From: Actinorugispora endophytica
GTDB taxonomy: Bacteria; Actinomycetota; Actinomycetes; Streptosporangiales; Streptosporangiaceae
Assembly: GCF_004363075.1 (NCBI RefSeq)
Contig: NZ_SNYN01000019.1
Coordinates: 29,146 to 93,145, forward strand
Reading direction: 5' to 3'
Length of the DNA stretch: 64,000 bases
Shown: one piece after another, positions 34,149 through 42,570 of the stretch
Layout of the letters: every line of letters starts with the position of its first letter
How positions within the stretch are numbered: position 1 is the stretch's first letter
Notes under the pieces: generated by a model
What the model was told of the DNA's origin: nothing
Seen by the model: the letters and a program-made list of their open reading frames with translations, nothing else
Database searches by the model: none
Position numbers and translations under genes: made by a program

Positions 34149-35894
34149 TCAGCTCCGGAACGGGATTCTCAGGACGGCGGGGTCGCCGTCGGGGCCGCCG
34201 GTTCGGATTCGGGAGTCCTGGTTGCCCAGGGCGCTCCACAGTTCGAGGCGGACGGTTCCGTTGTCGAGGTCGCCGAGTTGTCCGGTGCTGGACCTGGTTC
34301 CCTGGGCTTGGGTGTAGGTCTCCCAGCCGGGCAGGTCGTTGGTGGCGAAGTAGTTGTAGGTCTCGATCCGGTCGAAGGTTCCGTCGCCTTGCAGGTCGTA
34401 GGAGACGCGGGCCTGGACGGCGTTGCCCACGGAGGAGCCGGAGTCGACGGGCAGGGTGAAGCGGGTGGTCTGTCCGGTGTCGTGGGTCGCGGTGACGTCG
34501 TCGATCTCGAAGACGGCCGGGTCGGCGGGGGTGCCGTCGTGGTTGGCGCCGCCCGCCGAGGGGACGTCCACGTCAGCGGCGGCGCCCGGGGTGCCCGACA
34601 GCGTTCCGTCGCCGAGGAGGAAGCCGGTGGCGGCCTCGTACCGGTTCGATGGCGAAGTGCCCGGCTCCTCCTCCTCGCCCTCTTCCTCCTCGCCCTCGTT
34701 GCCGGACTCGTCGTTCTCCGTCTCGGATGGGGAGGAGGGCTCGACCGACTCCTGGGGCGGGGCCGCCGACTCGCTGGGGGACTTCTCGGGGGCGGCTCCG
34801 GCGGACAGGCCGGCATCGTGCAGGGCGGCTTCGGTCGAGGGCCGGGCCAGGAACGCGGCGGCCGTCGCCGTCACGAGGAGTACCGCTCCGAGCAGGCCGG
34901 CGAACGTCCTGAGTCTCTTGCGGGTCCGCTTCCTCCCGGGGGGCGGAACAGGCGGCGAGCCGGCGCTGCCCGGGGACGGGGAGGCCTCCGTCACGGGGAC
35001 GGTGTGGTCGGCGTCCCCGGATCGGGGGACGGCCGCGACAGCCCGCCCGAGGCTCTCGGCGGCCCAGTCCGCACTGGGGCGGCCCGCCGGGTCCTTGTCG
35101 AGCAGCTCCTCCAGGAGCGGCCGCAGCGGGCCGGCCCGGACCGGTGAGGGGACGGCGTCCTCCACGACCGCGGTGAGCGTCTCGATCGGGGTGGCGCGCC
35201 GGAACGGCGGGGAGCCGTGCACCGCCGCGTACAGGGTGGCGCCCAGCGACCACAGGTCGGCGGCCGGTTCGGACGTCCCGCCCCGGATCTGCTCGGGCGC
35301 GAGGTAGTCGGGCGAGCCGTAGAAGTCCCCGGTGCTGGTGAGGCGGCTGCCGTCGTCCAGGAAGGCGATGCCGAAGTCGGTCAGGACCGTGCGGTCGCCC
35401 TCGGCCACGAGAACGTTGGCCGGTTTGACGTCGCGGTGCACGATGCCGCGTCTGTGCGCCGCCGCGAGAGCCTCGGCGACCTGCAGGCCGATCTTCGCGG
35501 CGCGCTCGGGGGCGAGGGGCCCCTGCTCCTTGGTGATCTCGTCGAGGGACTTGCCCTGGATCAGCTCCATCACGATCCAGGGAAGGCCGTCCTGCTCGAT
35601 CACGTCGTACACGGTGATGATGGAGGAGTGGCTGAGCCGGGCGGCGCTGCGGGCCTCGCGCAGCATCCGCGCCCGCATGACCTCGACCTCCTGAGCGGGC
35701 AGGTGCTCGCTGACGGCGAGCTCCTTGACGGCCACCGGCCGGTCCAGGAGCTCGTCGGTGCCTTCCCACACCCGCCCCATCCCTCCCTGGCCGATGAGCC
35801 GGGAGAACCGGTAGCGTCCGGCGAGCAGGAAGTCGGGGCCCGGGGTTTCAACGCTCAAGTGGGGATCCCTCGGTCCGGAGACGGGCGCGGCCAC
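34149..35894 (-). CDS. Membrane Ser/Thr protein kinase with extracellular glucanase-type domain
   Basis: The 581-aa protein has a Hanks-type kinase domain (about residues 28-295): glycine loop GQGGMGRVW, Lys57 in VAVKEL, catalytic loop HRDVKPANV, DFGIAFL and YLAPEQ. A Pro-rich linker leads to a single membrane helix near 329-350. The extracellular part is an acidic Ser/Glu-rich stalk and a 155-aa domain (427-581) that differs at only 5 positions from the C-terminus of the adjacent GH81 glucanase. PASTA repeats, usual in actinobacterial sensor kinases, are absent. By inference it senses glucan or the same surface as the enzyme. The GTG at 35894 is given; a TTG at 35858 with GAGGGAT upstream is an equally good start. 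Confidence 0.9.
   Translation of the reverse strand: MAAPVSGPRDPHLSVETPGPDFLLAGRYRFSRLIGQGGMGRVWEGTDELLDRPVAVKELAVSEHLPAQEVEVMRARMLREARSAARLSHSSIITVYDVIEQDGLPWIVMELIQGKSLDEITKEQGPLAPERAAKIGLQVAEALAAAHRRGIVHRDVKPANVLVAEGDRTVLTDFGIAFLDDGSRLTSTGDFYGSPDYLAPEQIRGGTSEPAADLWSLGATLYAAVHGSPPFRRATPIETLTAVVEDAVPSPVRAGPLRPLLEELLDKDPAGRPSADWAAESLGRAVAAVPRSGDADHTVPVTEASPSPGSAGSPPVPPPGRKRTRKRLRTFAGLLGAVLLVTATAAAFLARPSTEAALHDAGLSAGAAPEKSPSESAAPPQESVEPSSPSETENDESGNEGEEEEGEEEEPGTSPSNRYEAATGFLLGDGTLSGTPGAAADVDVPSAGGANHDGTPADPAVFEIDDVTATHDTGQTTRFTLPVDSGSSVGNAVQARVSYDLQGDGTFDRIETYNYFATNDLPGWETYTQAQGTRSSTGQLGDLDNGTVRLELWSALGNQDSRIRTGGPDGDPAVLRIPFRS
34157..34617 (-). repeat. 461-bp duplicated block, copy in the kinase gene
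   Basis: This block matches 36074-36534 at 458 of 461 bases (offset 1917). The three mismatches are at 34523, 34565 and 34571, and all change the amino acid. It encodes the C-terminal domain of the kinase up to three codons before its stop. Confidence 0.95.
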
Positions 35895-35920
35895 ACCGAC
35901 AGCGCCACCCTCGGAATTCT

Positions 35921-35983
35921 AAAAGACCGCCGGGACACCGGAATCCCCGGTAGGGCGGGGTCTCCGGTGTCCCGGCGGCTTTC
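35921..35983 (-). terminator. Intrinsic terminator after the GH81 gene
   Basis: An outer stem of about 17 bp (ACCGCCGGGACACCGGA with its complement) and an inner CCCCGGTAGGGCGGGG hairpin are followed on the minus strand by TCTTTTAGAATT, a real U-tract. It separates GH81 from the kinase gene, so the two are probably not a single transcript. Confidence 0.85.
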
Positions 35984-36065
35984 GGGGGCCGCTTTATCCG
36001 CAGGACCTGCGGACTTGTCATCCGATGGGCGTCCGTGGCGGTGTGCCCAGGGTCTCAGACAGTGG

Positions 36066-38891
36066 CTAGTCGTGGAACGGGATTCTCAGGACGGCGGGGT
36101 CGCCGTCGGGGCCGCCGGTTCGGATTCGGGAGTCCTGGTTGCCCAGGGCGCTCCACAGTTCGAGGCGGACGGTTCCGTTGTCGAGGTCGCCGAGTTGTCC
36201 GGTGCTGGACCTGGTTCCCTGGGCTTGGGTGTAGGTCTCCCAGCCGGGCAGGTCGTTGGTGGCGAAGTAGTTGTAGGTCTCGATCCGGTCGAAGGTTCCG
36301 TCGCCTTGCAGGTCGTAGGAGACGCGGGCCTGGACGGCGTTGCCCACGGAGGAGCCGGAGTCGACGGGCAGGGTGAAGCGGGTGGTCTGTCCGGTGTCGT
36401 GGGTCGCGGTGACGTCGTCGATCTCGAAGACGGCCGGGTTGGCGGGGGTGCCGTCGTGGTTGGCGCCGCCCGCCGAGGGGATGTCCAGGTCAGCGGCGGC
36501 GCCCGGGGTGCCCGACAGCGTTCCGTCGCCGAGGTGGAGGGTGCCGTCGCCGAGGTCACCGGGGTCGTCCGGGTCGGTGGGGTCGGGGTCGGGGTCCGGC
36601 CCGCTGTCGCCCTCCTCGGTGGCCAGGCGGCCCGGCTGCACGGTCAGCTCCGCGCCGTCGGAGAAGGTGACGGTGATCGGCTGGGTGCCCGCGTTGAAGG
36701 CCGCGTGCGTGCGCGTGCCGTCCTTGGTGAAGACGGCGTAGTGCGGGGTGTCGGCGGTGACGGAGGTGTCCACGGTGCCGACCTCGGCGAGGGTGGACAG
36801 CCACTGGTAGGTGTGGGCCTTGGAGGAGCCCGACTCGGGTTCGTAGGCCTGCCACTGGGCCTCGAATCCGCTCAGCGCTCCCTGGGGGTCGGACAGCGCC
36901 TGGTGCGCCCAGTGGATCTCGCGCCAGACCTGGGGGTCGCGGCCGAGCCGGGACACCAGGGAGTCGTGCATGGCGGCCGCGTGCTCGGTGTCGTGGCCCA
37001 GGTAGAGCGATCCCGCGGTGATGGGCAGGTAGTTGATGCCGTAGAGCTCCTCGGGGCTGCCGTCCCACCAGATCCGGTGGTCGCCGCCGTCGCCCCAGAC
37101 CATGCCGACCACGTCGTGGGCGAAGGCGTCGGGGAAGTTGTCGCCGTCGGAGTTCTGCCAGTACCTGCTCATCGCGGAGGCCTGGGTGGTGTGCATGTAG
37201 ACACCGAGGTCGCGCAGTTCGTCGTCGCCGGTCAGCGAGCCCAGCAGGGCGGTGCTGGCGGCGAAGTGCATGGCCTCGGACGAGGACTCCTGGTTGTTGC
37301 CCGCGGCGAACCCGGCGTGGCCCGAGGCCCAGCCGTGCCCGGCGTAGGGGGAGAAAGAGCGCATCCAGGGGAAGCGGTCGTCGCCGCGGTCGGGGTTGTT
37401 GGCGTCCTTGAGCACCGTCTCGACCATGGCGCCCCACTGGTCCTGGCCGATCCAGGCGCGGTCGTAGCGGGCGATCGTGGCCGCGGCGGTGACGAAGTAG
37501 CCGTAGTGGAAGTCGTGGTCGTTGAGCTCGCTGTCGGAGCCGAAGCTGGCCGGGTAGCCGATGAGGGTGTCCCACTGGGAGTTGTAGTGGAACTGGGCGT
37601 CGTCGCCGTCGCCGTCAGCGGTAAGCCAGTCCTCCATCCTGCCCTTGAGCAGGCCGAGCAGCTCGTCCCGCCCGGCGTCATAGCCGATGGAGTCGGCGAT
37701 CGGCACGAGCTGGGCGAGCCTGCCCAGGGCCTTGCCGCTCCAATAGGTGTCGGTCGCGCCCTTCCACGGGTCGTCGGCGTCCAGTTCGGCGTCGATCAGG
37801 GCGCGCAGCCGCTGGTGGTCGGCCGAGTCCACGGTGGGCAGGCTGGGCAGGACGCCCTGCGTGGTGAGTTCGGTGGTGAAGTGGTCGCCCTCCACCACGC
37901 GCATCGGACCGCGCGGTGAGGCGTACTCCAGGTCGGTCAGCGGGGTGTCGGACTCCTTCCACTGGTGCGGGTAGAGCGCCAGGAGGGTGCCCTGCGAGGA
38001 TCCCTCCCTGGCCTCGGTGGTGACGCCGTACCTGCTGGTCAGGGTGGCCGCGTCCGGGTCGTAGTCGTAGGTCAGCGTGCTGCCGGTGACGAAGGAGTAG
38101 GCGTGTTCGGCGTAGGTGTCCAGGTCCGCGGGGTCGGGCAGCGCCGCGACCGAGGCGTAGCCCTCGGCCCCGACGTCGGCGGTGAGGACCGTGCCGGACC
38201 CGGACCAGGCCGTCCCTGAGGGGGCGAAAAGGGCGTAGTGCCTGCCGTTGACGGTCGCGCCGAGGACGCCGCCGTCCTGGTGCCAGATGGTGGGCGCGGC
38301 GGAGAACTCCACCCGCACCGGACCGCCGGACACGTCGGCGTAGGCGAAGGGCAGCCCCTGGCCGACGGTGGCGCGCAGGGTGCGGGAGGAGTCGGACAGG
38401 TCTGCGGTGACGGTCCAGTCGCTGTAGTCGGCGACCCTGGCGCTGGGGGCGTCGAGGCCCTGCACGCCCAGGGTGAGGTCGGGGGAGTGGGGGTACTCGT
38501 ACTTGAGCCCGTCGGCGACGATCTGAGGGGTCGCCGTGTGGCCGATCTCCAGGCCGTCCGAGCGGGCCTTGAAGGAGAGCGGGTGGGCGTACAGGTTCTC
38601 GCCGTAGGGGTTGTCCGGGTACCGCTGGAAGATCAGGGACGACCACCAGTCGTTGGTGGCGACGGGCTTGTCGAAGTCGGCGGTGACCTTGGGGGAGACG
38701 GGGGCGCCGTTGAGGTCGCCGGGGCCGGAGGCGCCGGCGGGCGGGGTGGTGGTGTAGCTTCCGGCGCCGACCTGGACCGGTTCGGCGGAGGCGGGAGGCG
38801 CCTGGGCGACCAGGATGGTTCCCGACAGGAGGGCGACGGCCGCGGCGGGGGCGAACGCCCGCCGCCATCGACGCTGGGGGGTGTGGGACAT
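36066..38891 (-). CDS. Secreted GH81 endo-1,3-beta-glucanase
   Basis: The 941-aa protein has a Sec signal peptide with cleavage expected after ASA at residue 36. The GH81 catalytic domain (about 40-735) carries the family motifs DTLIGYPASFG, ELNDHDFHYGYF (catalytic Asp region), SGHAGFAAGNNQESSSEAMHF (catalytic Glu region) and ELYGINYLPITAGSLYLG. It cleaves internal beta-1,3-glucosidic bonds of laminarin or fungal cell walls. An Asp/Pro linker leads to a C-terminal domain (787-941) shared almost exactly with the neighbouring kinase. The ATG at 38891 has GAGAGG 6 bases upstream; a longer frame to 38933 was rejected. A CebR/CelR-type operator lies 55 bases upstream. Confidence 0.95.
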   Translation of the reverse strand: MSHTPQRRWRRAFAPAAAVALLSGTILVAQAPPASAEPVQVGAGSYTTTPPAGASGPGDLNGAPVSPKVTADFDKPVATNDWWSSLIFQRYPDNPYGENLYAHPLSFKARSDGLEIGHTATPQIVADGLKYEYPHSPDLTLGVQGLDAPSARVADYSDWTVTADLSDSSRTLRATVGQGLPFAYADVSGGPVRVEFSAAPTIWHQDGGVLGATVNGRHYALFAPSGTAWSGSGTVLTADVGAEGYASVAALPDPADLDTYAEHAYSFVTGSTLTYDYDPDAATLTSRYGVTTEAREGSSQGTLLALYPHQWKESDTPLTDLEYASPRGPMRVVEGDHFTTELTTQGVLPSLPTVDSADHQRLRALIDAELDADDPWKGATDTYWSGKALGRLAQLVPIADSIGYDAGRDELLGLLKGRMEDWLTADGDGDDAQFHYNSQWDTLIGYPASFGSDSELNDHDFHYGYFVTAAATIARYDRAWIGQDQWGAMVETVLKDANNPDRGDDRFPWMRSFSPYAGHGWASGHAGFAAGNNQESSSEAMHFAASTALLGSLTGDDELRDLGVYMHTTQASAMSRYWQNSDGDNFPDAFAHDVVGMVWGDGGDHRIWWDGSPEELYGINYLPITAGSLYLGHDTEHAAAMHDSLVSRLGRDPQVWREIHWAHQALSDPQGALSGFEAQWQAYEPESGSSKAHTYQWLSTLAEVGTVDTSVTADTPHYAVFTKDGTRTHAAFNAGTQPITVTFSDGAELTVQPGRLATEEGDSGPDPDPDPTDPDDPGDLGDGTLHLGDGTLSGTPGAAADLDIPSAGGANHDGTPANPAVFEIDDVTATHDTGQTTRFTLPVDSGSSVGNAVQARVSYDLQGDGTFDRIETYNYFATNDLPGWETYTQAQGTRSSTGQLGDLDNGTVRLELWSALGNQDSRIRTGGPDGDPAVLRIPFHD
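36074..36534 (-). repeat. 461-bp duplicated block, copy in the GH81 gene
   Basis: Partner of 34157-34617. At its inner border the sequence GTNCCGTCGCCGAGGT occurs twice in tandem (36520-36535 and 36541-36556, 21 bases apart, in frame). It encodes a repeated LGDGTL and is a possible recombination scar. The kinase copy lacks the second unit. Confidence 0.95.
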
Positions 38892-38945
38892 GGGCAGCCT
38901 CTCGACGAGAGATAGCGGGTTGCTGCTGGTCATCCCCGAGGATGC

Positions 38946-38959
38946 TGGGAGCGCTCCCG
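38946..38959. promoter_or_regulatory. CebR/CelR-type LacI-family operator
   Basis: TGGGAGCGCTCCCG differs at one base from the palindrome TGGGAGCGCTCCCA bound by CebR in Streptomyces and CelR in Thermobifida, regulators released by cellobiose-type oligosaccharides. It lies 55 bases upstream of the GH81 start codon. The rest of the 38892-39193 interval holds an A/T-richer stretch near 39000-39040 and nothing else recognised. Confidence 0.8.
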
Positions 38960-39193
38960 GTCATGAGACACGGATCACTGTCGTTTCGTCAACCACCGGA
39001 AACATTGGGTTATGCAGCCGTTACTAAAAAAGGGATAAATGCCGGTTCTGATGGTTTTCCGGAGTTCTTGCCGCAATGGGCCGCCGGGTGACGGCGGTGC
39101 CGGAGGGGCCAGGGGCCGCTGAGCCGGTCCGCCGGCTGTGGACGACCCCGCGATCGGCCGGGCGGCGTCCCCGGAGTCTGATAGCAAGGGGGC

Positions 39194-41329
39194 ATGGCGA
39201 CTTCAGCGGTTCCCGGTACCGAACTCGACATGCGCGCCGCGGCGGAGGCCCACCTGCGCGCGCTCGCCGGGGAGTCGGCGCGGCTGCGCGAGGACCAGTG
39301 GCGGGCCGTGCGCGCCCTGGTCGCCGAGCGCCGCCGCGCCCTCGTGGTGCAGCGCACCGGCTGGGGCAAGTCGGCGGTCTACTTCGTGGCCACGGCGCTG
39401 CGCCGCGCCGAGGGCGCCGGGCCCACCGTCATCATCTCCCCGCTGCTGGCGCTGATGCGCAACCAGATCTCCGCCGCCGAACGCGCCGGGATCCGGGCGC
39501 GCACCATCAACAGCGCCAACATCGACGCCTGGGAGCAGACTTACACCGACATCGAGGCCGGACTGGTCGACGTGCTCCTGGTCAGCCCCGAGCGCCTGAA
39601 CAACCCCGACTTCCGGGACCGCGTGCTGCCCGAACTCGCGGCCGGCGCGGGCCTGGTGGTCATCGACGAGGCGCACTGCGTCTCGGACTGGGGACACGAC
39701 TTCCGCCCCGACTACCGGCGCATCCGCACCCTGCTGGGCGACCTGCCGAGCGGTGTCCCGGTGCTCGCCACCACCGCCACCGCCAACGAGCGGGTCACCC
39801 GGGACGTGGCCGAGCAGCTGGAGACCGGGGACGGCGAGGCCACCCTGGTGCTGCGCGGCGGCCTCGACCGCGAGAGCCTGCACCTGGCGGTGGTGGAGCT
39901 GCCCGACAGCACCGCCCGGCTGAGCTGGCTCGCCCAGCACCTGGCGGAGCTCCCCGGCTCGGGGATCATCTACACGCTCACCGTCGCCGCGGCCACCGAG
40001 ACCGCCGAATTCCTCACCGGGCGCGGATACGACGTGCGCCCCTACAGCGGGCAGACCGACCCCGAGGAGCGCAGGCGGGCCGAGGACGACCTGCTGGCCA
40101 ACCGGACCAAGGCGCTGGTGGCCACCAGCGCCCTGGGGATGGGCTTCGACAAGCCCGACCTCGGGTTCGTGGTGCACCTGGGCGCGCCGCAGTCGCCCAT
40201 CTCCTACTACCAGCAGGTCGGCCGCGCCGGGCGCGGGGTCCAGCGGGCCGAGGTGCTGCTGCTGCCGGGCCGCGAGGACCGCGAGATCTGGGCCTACTTC
40301 GCGAGTCTGGCCTTCCCGCCCGAGGAGACCGTGCGGCGCACCCTGGACGCGCTCGCCGCGGCCGAGGGGCCCGTCTCGCTGCCGCGCCTGGAGGCCCAGG
40401 TCGACCTCGGACGCAGCCGCCTGGAGCAGATGCTCAAGGTCCTGGACGTGGACGGCGCGGTGCGCCGGGTGCGCGGCGGCTGGACCGCGACGGGGCGGCC
40501 CTGGAGCTACGACGCCGAGCGCTACGCCGCGGTCACCGCGGCCCGCAAGGCCGAGCAGCGCGCCATGCTCGCCTACATCGGCACCGACGAGTGCCGGATG
40601 CGGTTCCTGCGACACCAGCTCGACGACACCGGGGCCGAACCGTGCGGCCGGTGCGACAACTGCACGAACCGGGTCTGGTCCACCGACGTCGACGCCGCCC
40701 AGCGCCGGGCCGCCACCGAGCACCTGAACCGGCCCGGCGTGGCGGTCGCGCCGCGCAAGCAGTGGCCGACCGGAATGGCGGCGCTGGGTGTGACCGCGTC
40801 GGGGAACATCGCCCCCGGGCTGCGCGCGGAGGAGGGCCGCGCCCTGGGGCGCCTCACCGACATCGGCTGGGGAACCACGCTGCGCCGGGTCCTGGCCGAT
40901 GACGCCCCCGACGAGCCCGTGAGCGACGAGGTCTTCCAGGGCGTGGTCACGGTGCTGGCGGCCTGGTCCTGGGCGGAGCGGCCGGTCGGGGTGGTGGCGA
41001 TGCCCTCGCTGCGCCGCCCCCGCATGATCACCGCACTGGCCGAGCGGCTGTGCGCGGTGGGGCGCCTGGCCCCGGTGGGCGCGATCGGCTACCGGACCCC
41101 CGACGGGGTCGGTCCGCGGCGCCACAACAGCGCGCAGCGGCTGGCCTCGCTGTGGGACGCCCTCACCCTCGACGACACCCTGCGCGCGGGCCTGTCCGCG
41201 CTGGACGGCCCGATCCTGCTGGTCGACGACCAGACCGACACCGGCTGGACCCTCACCGTGGCGGCCAGGCTGCTGCGCGAGGCGGGCGCGCCGGCGGTGC
41301 TTCCCCTGGTGCTGGCCACCCGCTCCTGA
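39194..41329 (+). CDS. RecQ-family DNA helicase with C-terminal phosphoribosyltransferase-like domain
   Basis: The 711-aa protein has superfamily 2 helicase motifs: VVQRTGWGKSAVY (Walker A), VIDEAHCVSDWGHDFRPDY, LATTATA, and QQVGRAGRG. A four-Cys zinc site follows: CRMRF...CGRCDNC. In place of an HRDC domain, the last about 190 residues end in GPILLVDDQTDTGWTLTVAARLL, which resembles the PRPP-binding loop of type I phosphoribosyltransferases. This architecture is found in actinobacterial RecQ-like proteins. It should unwind recombination or replication intermediates; a role for the PRTase part is unknown. The ATG at 39194 follows AAGGGGGC at very short spacing. Confidence 0.9.
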   Translation: MATSAVPGTELDMRAAAEAHLRALAGESARLREDQWRAVRALVAERRRALVVQRTGWGKSAVYFVATALRRAEGAGPTVIISPLLALMRNQISAAERAGIRARTINSANIDAWEQTYTDIEAGLVDVLLVSPERLNNPDFRDRVLPELAAGAGLVVIDEAHCVSDWGHDFRPDYRRIRTLLGDLPSGVPVLATTATANERVTRDVAEQLETGDGEATLVLRGGLDRESLHLAVVELPDSTARLSWLAQHLAELPGSGIIYTLTVAAATETAEFLTGRGYDVRPYSGQTDPEERRRAEDDLLANRTKALVATSALGMGFDKPDLGFVVHLGAPQSPISYYQQVGRAGRGVQRAEVLLLPGREDREIWAYFASLAFPPEETVRRTLDALAAAEGPVSLPRLEAQVDLGRSRLEQMLKVLDVDGAVRRVRGGWTATGRPWSYDAERYAAVTAARKAEQRAMLAYIGTDECRMRFLRHQLDDTGAEPCGRCDNCTNRVWSTDVDAAQRRAATEHLNRPGVAVAPRKQWPTGMAALGVTASGNIAPGLRAEEGRALGRLTDIGWGTTLRRVLADDAPDEPVSDEVFQGVVTVLAAWSWAERPVGVVAMPSLRRPRMITALAERLCAVGRLAPVGAIGYRTPDGVGPRRHNSAQRLASLWDALTLDDTLRAGLSALDGPILLVDDQTDTGWTLTVAARLLREAGAPAVLPLVLATRS

Positions 41330-41330
41330 C

Positions 41331-41380
41331 CGGCCGCCCCGAAGGGGGCCGGACGCGGACCGGGCGGAACCCGGCCCGGG
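41331..41380. terminator. Paired hairpins between convergent genes
   Basis: A GGCCGCCCC/GGGGGCC hairpin and a second GGCCGGGTT-type hairpin fill the gap between the helicase and PfkB stop codons. Confidence 0.5.
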
Positions 41381-41381
41381 G

Positions 41382-42278
41382 TCAGCCCAGGTCGGGGCGG
41401 GCGCCCGGCTGGTGGAGCGCGCGGGCGGCCAGGCGCTGGGCGCTGATCAGGGCTTCCCGGGGGTGCTTGCCCGACAGCCACGGAGGCAGGAAACCGGCGA
41501 TGAAGGCGTCGCCGGCGCCGATCGAACCGGGGGAGGGGTCCACGGGCTCGGCGGGGACCACGATCGTGCCCTCGCGGGTCTTGGAGGCCCACAGCGCGCC
41601 GGCGTCGCCGAGCTTGATCACGATGTTGGGGAACCAGGCGGTGAGCACCTTGGCGGCGGCCTCGGGCTCGTCGCGCCCGGTCAGCACGGCGGCCTGCTCC
41701 TTGTTCGCGAACAGCAGGCGGGCGCCGCCGGTCCAGTCCAGGAACGCCTCGGCGCCGGCGCGCTCCAGCGGGGCGTGCGAGCCGCAGTCCACCGAGATCG
41801 ACATGCCGTTCTCGCGGGCGAACCGCAGCGCCACCCGGGCGGCCCGGCGCGACCCCTCGTTGATCAGGGTGTAGCCGGACATGTGGAGGTGGGCGTCGGG
41901 ACCGAACACGTCCCGGGGCAGGTCCTCGGGCTGGAGGGCGGCGTTGGCCCCCGGGTCGCTGAGCATCGTGCGGTCGCCCCGGTGCGTGATCATCACGACG
42001 CAGGTGCCGGTCGGACGCTCGGGGTCCATGACCATCCGGGCGTCGATGCCGTACCCCATCAGCTCCATCTCGCGGGTGCGTCCGGTGATGTCGGACCCGC
42101 GGCGGCCGACCAGCGCGGTCTCCGTGCCCTCGATCGCCAGCCACGCGGCCACGTTCGCGCCGGAGCCGCCGCCGTAGGTGATGACGGAGGCAGGGGTGTC
42201 GCTGCCGCGGGCGAGGGGGTGGAAGGCCCGCGCGACCGCATCGGTCATGAGGTCGCCGACTACGACCACTCGCGTCAT
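41382..42278 (-). CDS. PfkB/ribokinase-family carbohydrate kinase
   Basis: The 298-aa cytoplasmic kinase has the N-terminal VVVVGDLMTDAV strand and the first PfkB signature YGGGSGANVAAWLA (about residues 35-48). The C-terminal signature DPSPGSIGAGDAFIAGFL contains the catalytic Asp in GAGDAF near 258. It phosphorylates a sugar or nucleoside; the substrate cannot be read from sequence. The ATG begins directly at the first beta strand. No sugar transporter is adjacent. Confidence 0.9.
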   Translation of the reverse strand: MTRVVVVGDLMTDAVARAFHPLARGSDTPASVITYGGGSGANVAAWLAIEGTETALVGRRGSDITGRTREMELMGYGIDARMVMDPERPTGTCVVMITHRGDRTMLSDPGANAALQPEDLPRDVFGPDAHLHMSGYTLINEGSRRAARVALRFARENGMSISVDCGSHAPLERAGAEAFLDWTGGARLLFANKEQAAVLTGRDEPEAAAKVLTAWFPNIVIKLGDAGALWASKTREGTIVVPAEPVDPSPGSIGAGDAFIAGFLPPWLSGKHPREALISAQRLAARALHQPGARPDLG

Positions 42279-42557
42279 GAGTCACTTCCTTACCGACGTG
42301 CGCACATGTCCGCGTACCGGGGAGTCCTCGACGGGGTGTCCGGGCCTCCGGGCCGGCGGCTTCCCGCCGCGCCGATCCGCGATCCCCCGTCGAACACGCC
42401 CAAGCGCGCCCTGAGACGTTAACAGGTCCGGAGGTGGTCGCGGGTAACGAACTGACAGATGTACAAGGGCCCTCGGCGCGGCGGATTCCGTCCACCGGTG
42501 TCGGGGCCAACGGCCGTTTCGACGGTGCTGATCCCCCACTCGGAAGTGGTTCTCGTT

Positions 42558-42563
42558 TACCCT
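42558..42563 (+). promoter_or_regulatory. Putative -10 box of a leaderless promoter
   Basis: TACCCT is followed by exactly 7 bases and then the GTG start at 42571, which lacks a Shine-Dalgarno. The identical hexamer and spacing occur before rnhB. Confidence 0.5.
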
Positions 42564-42570
42564 CAAAACC

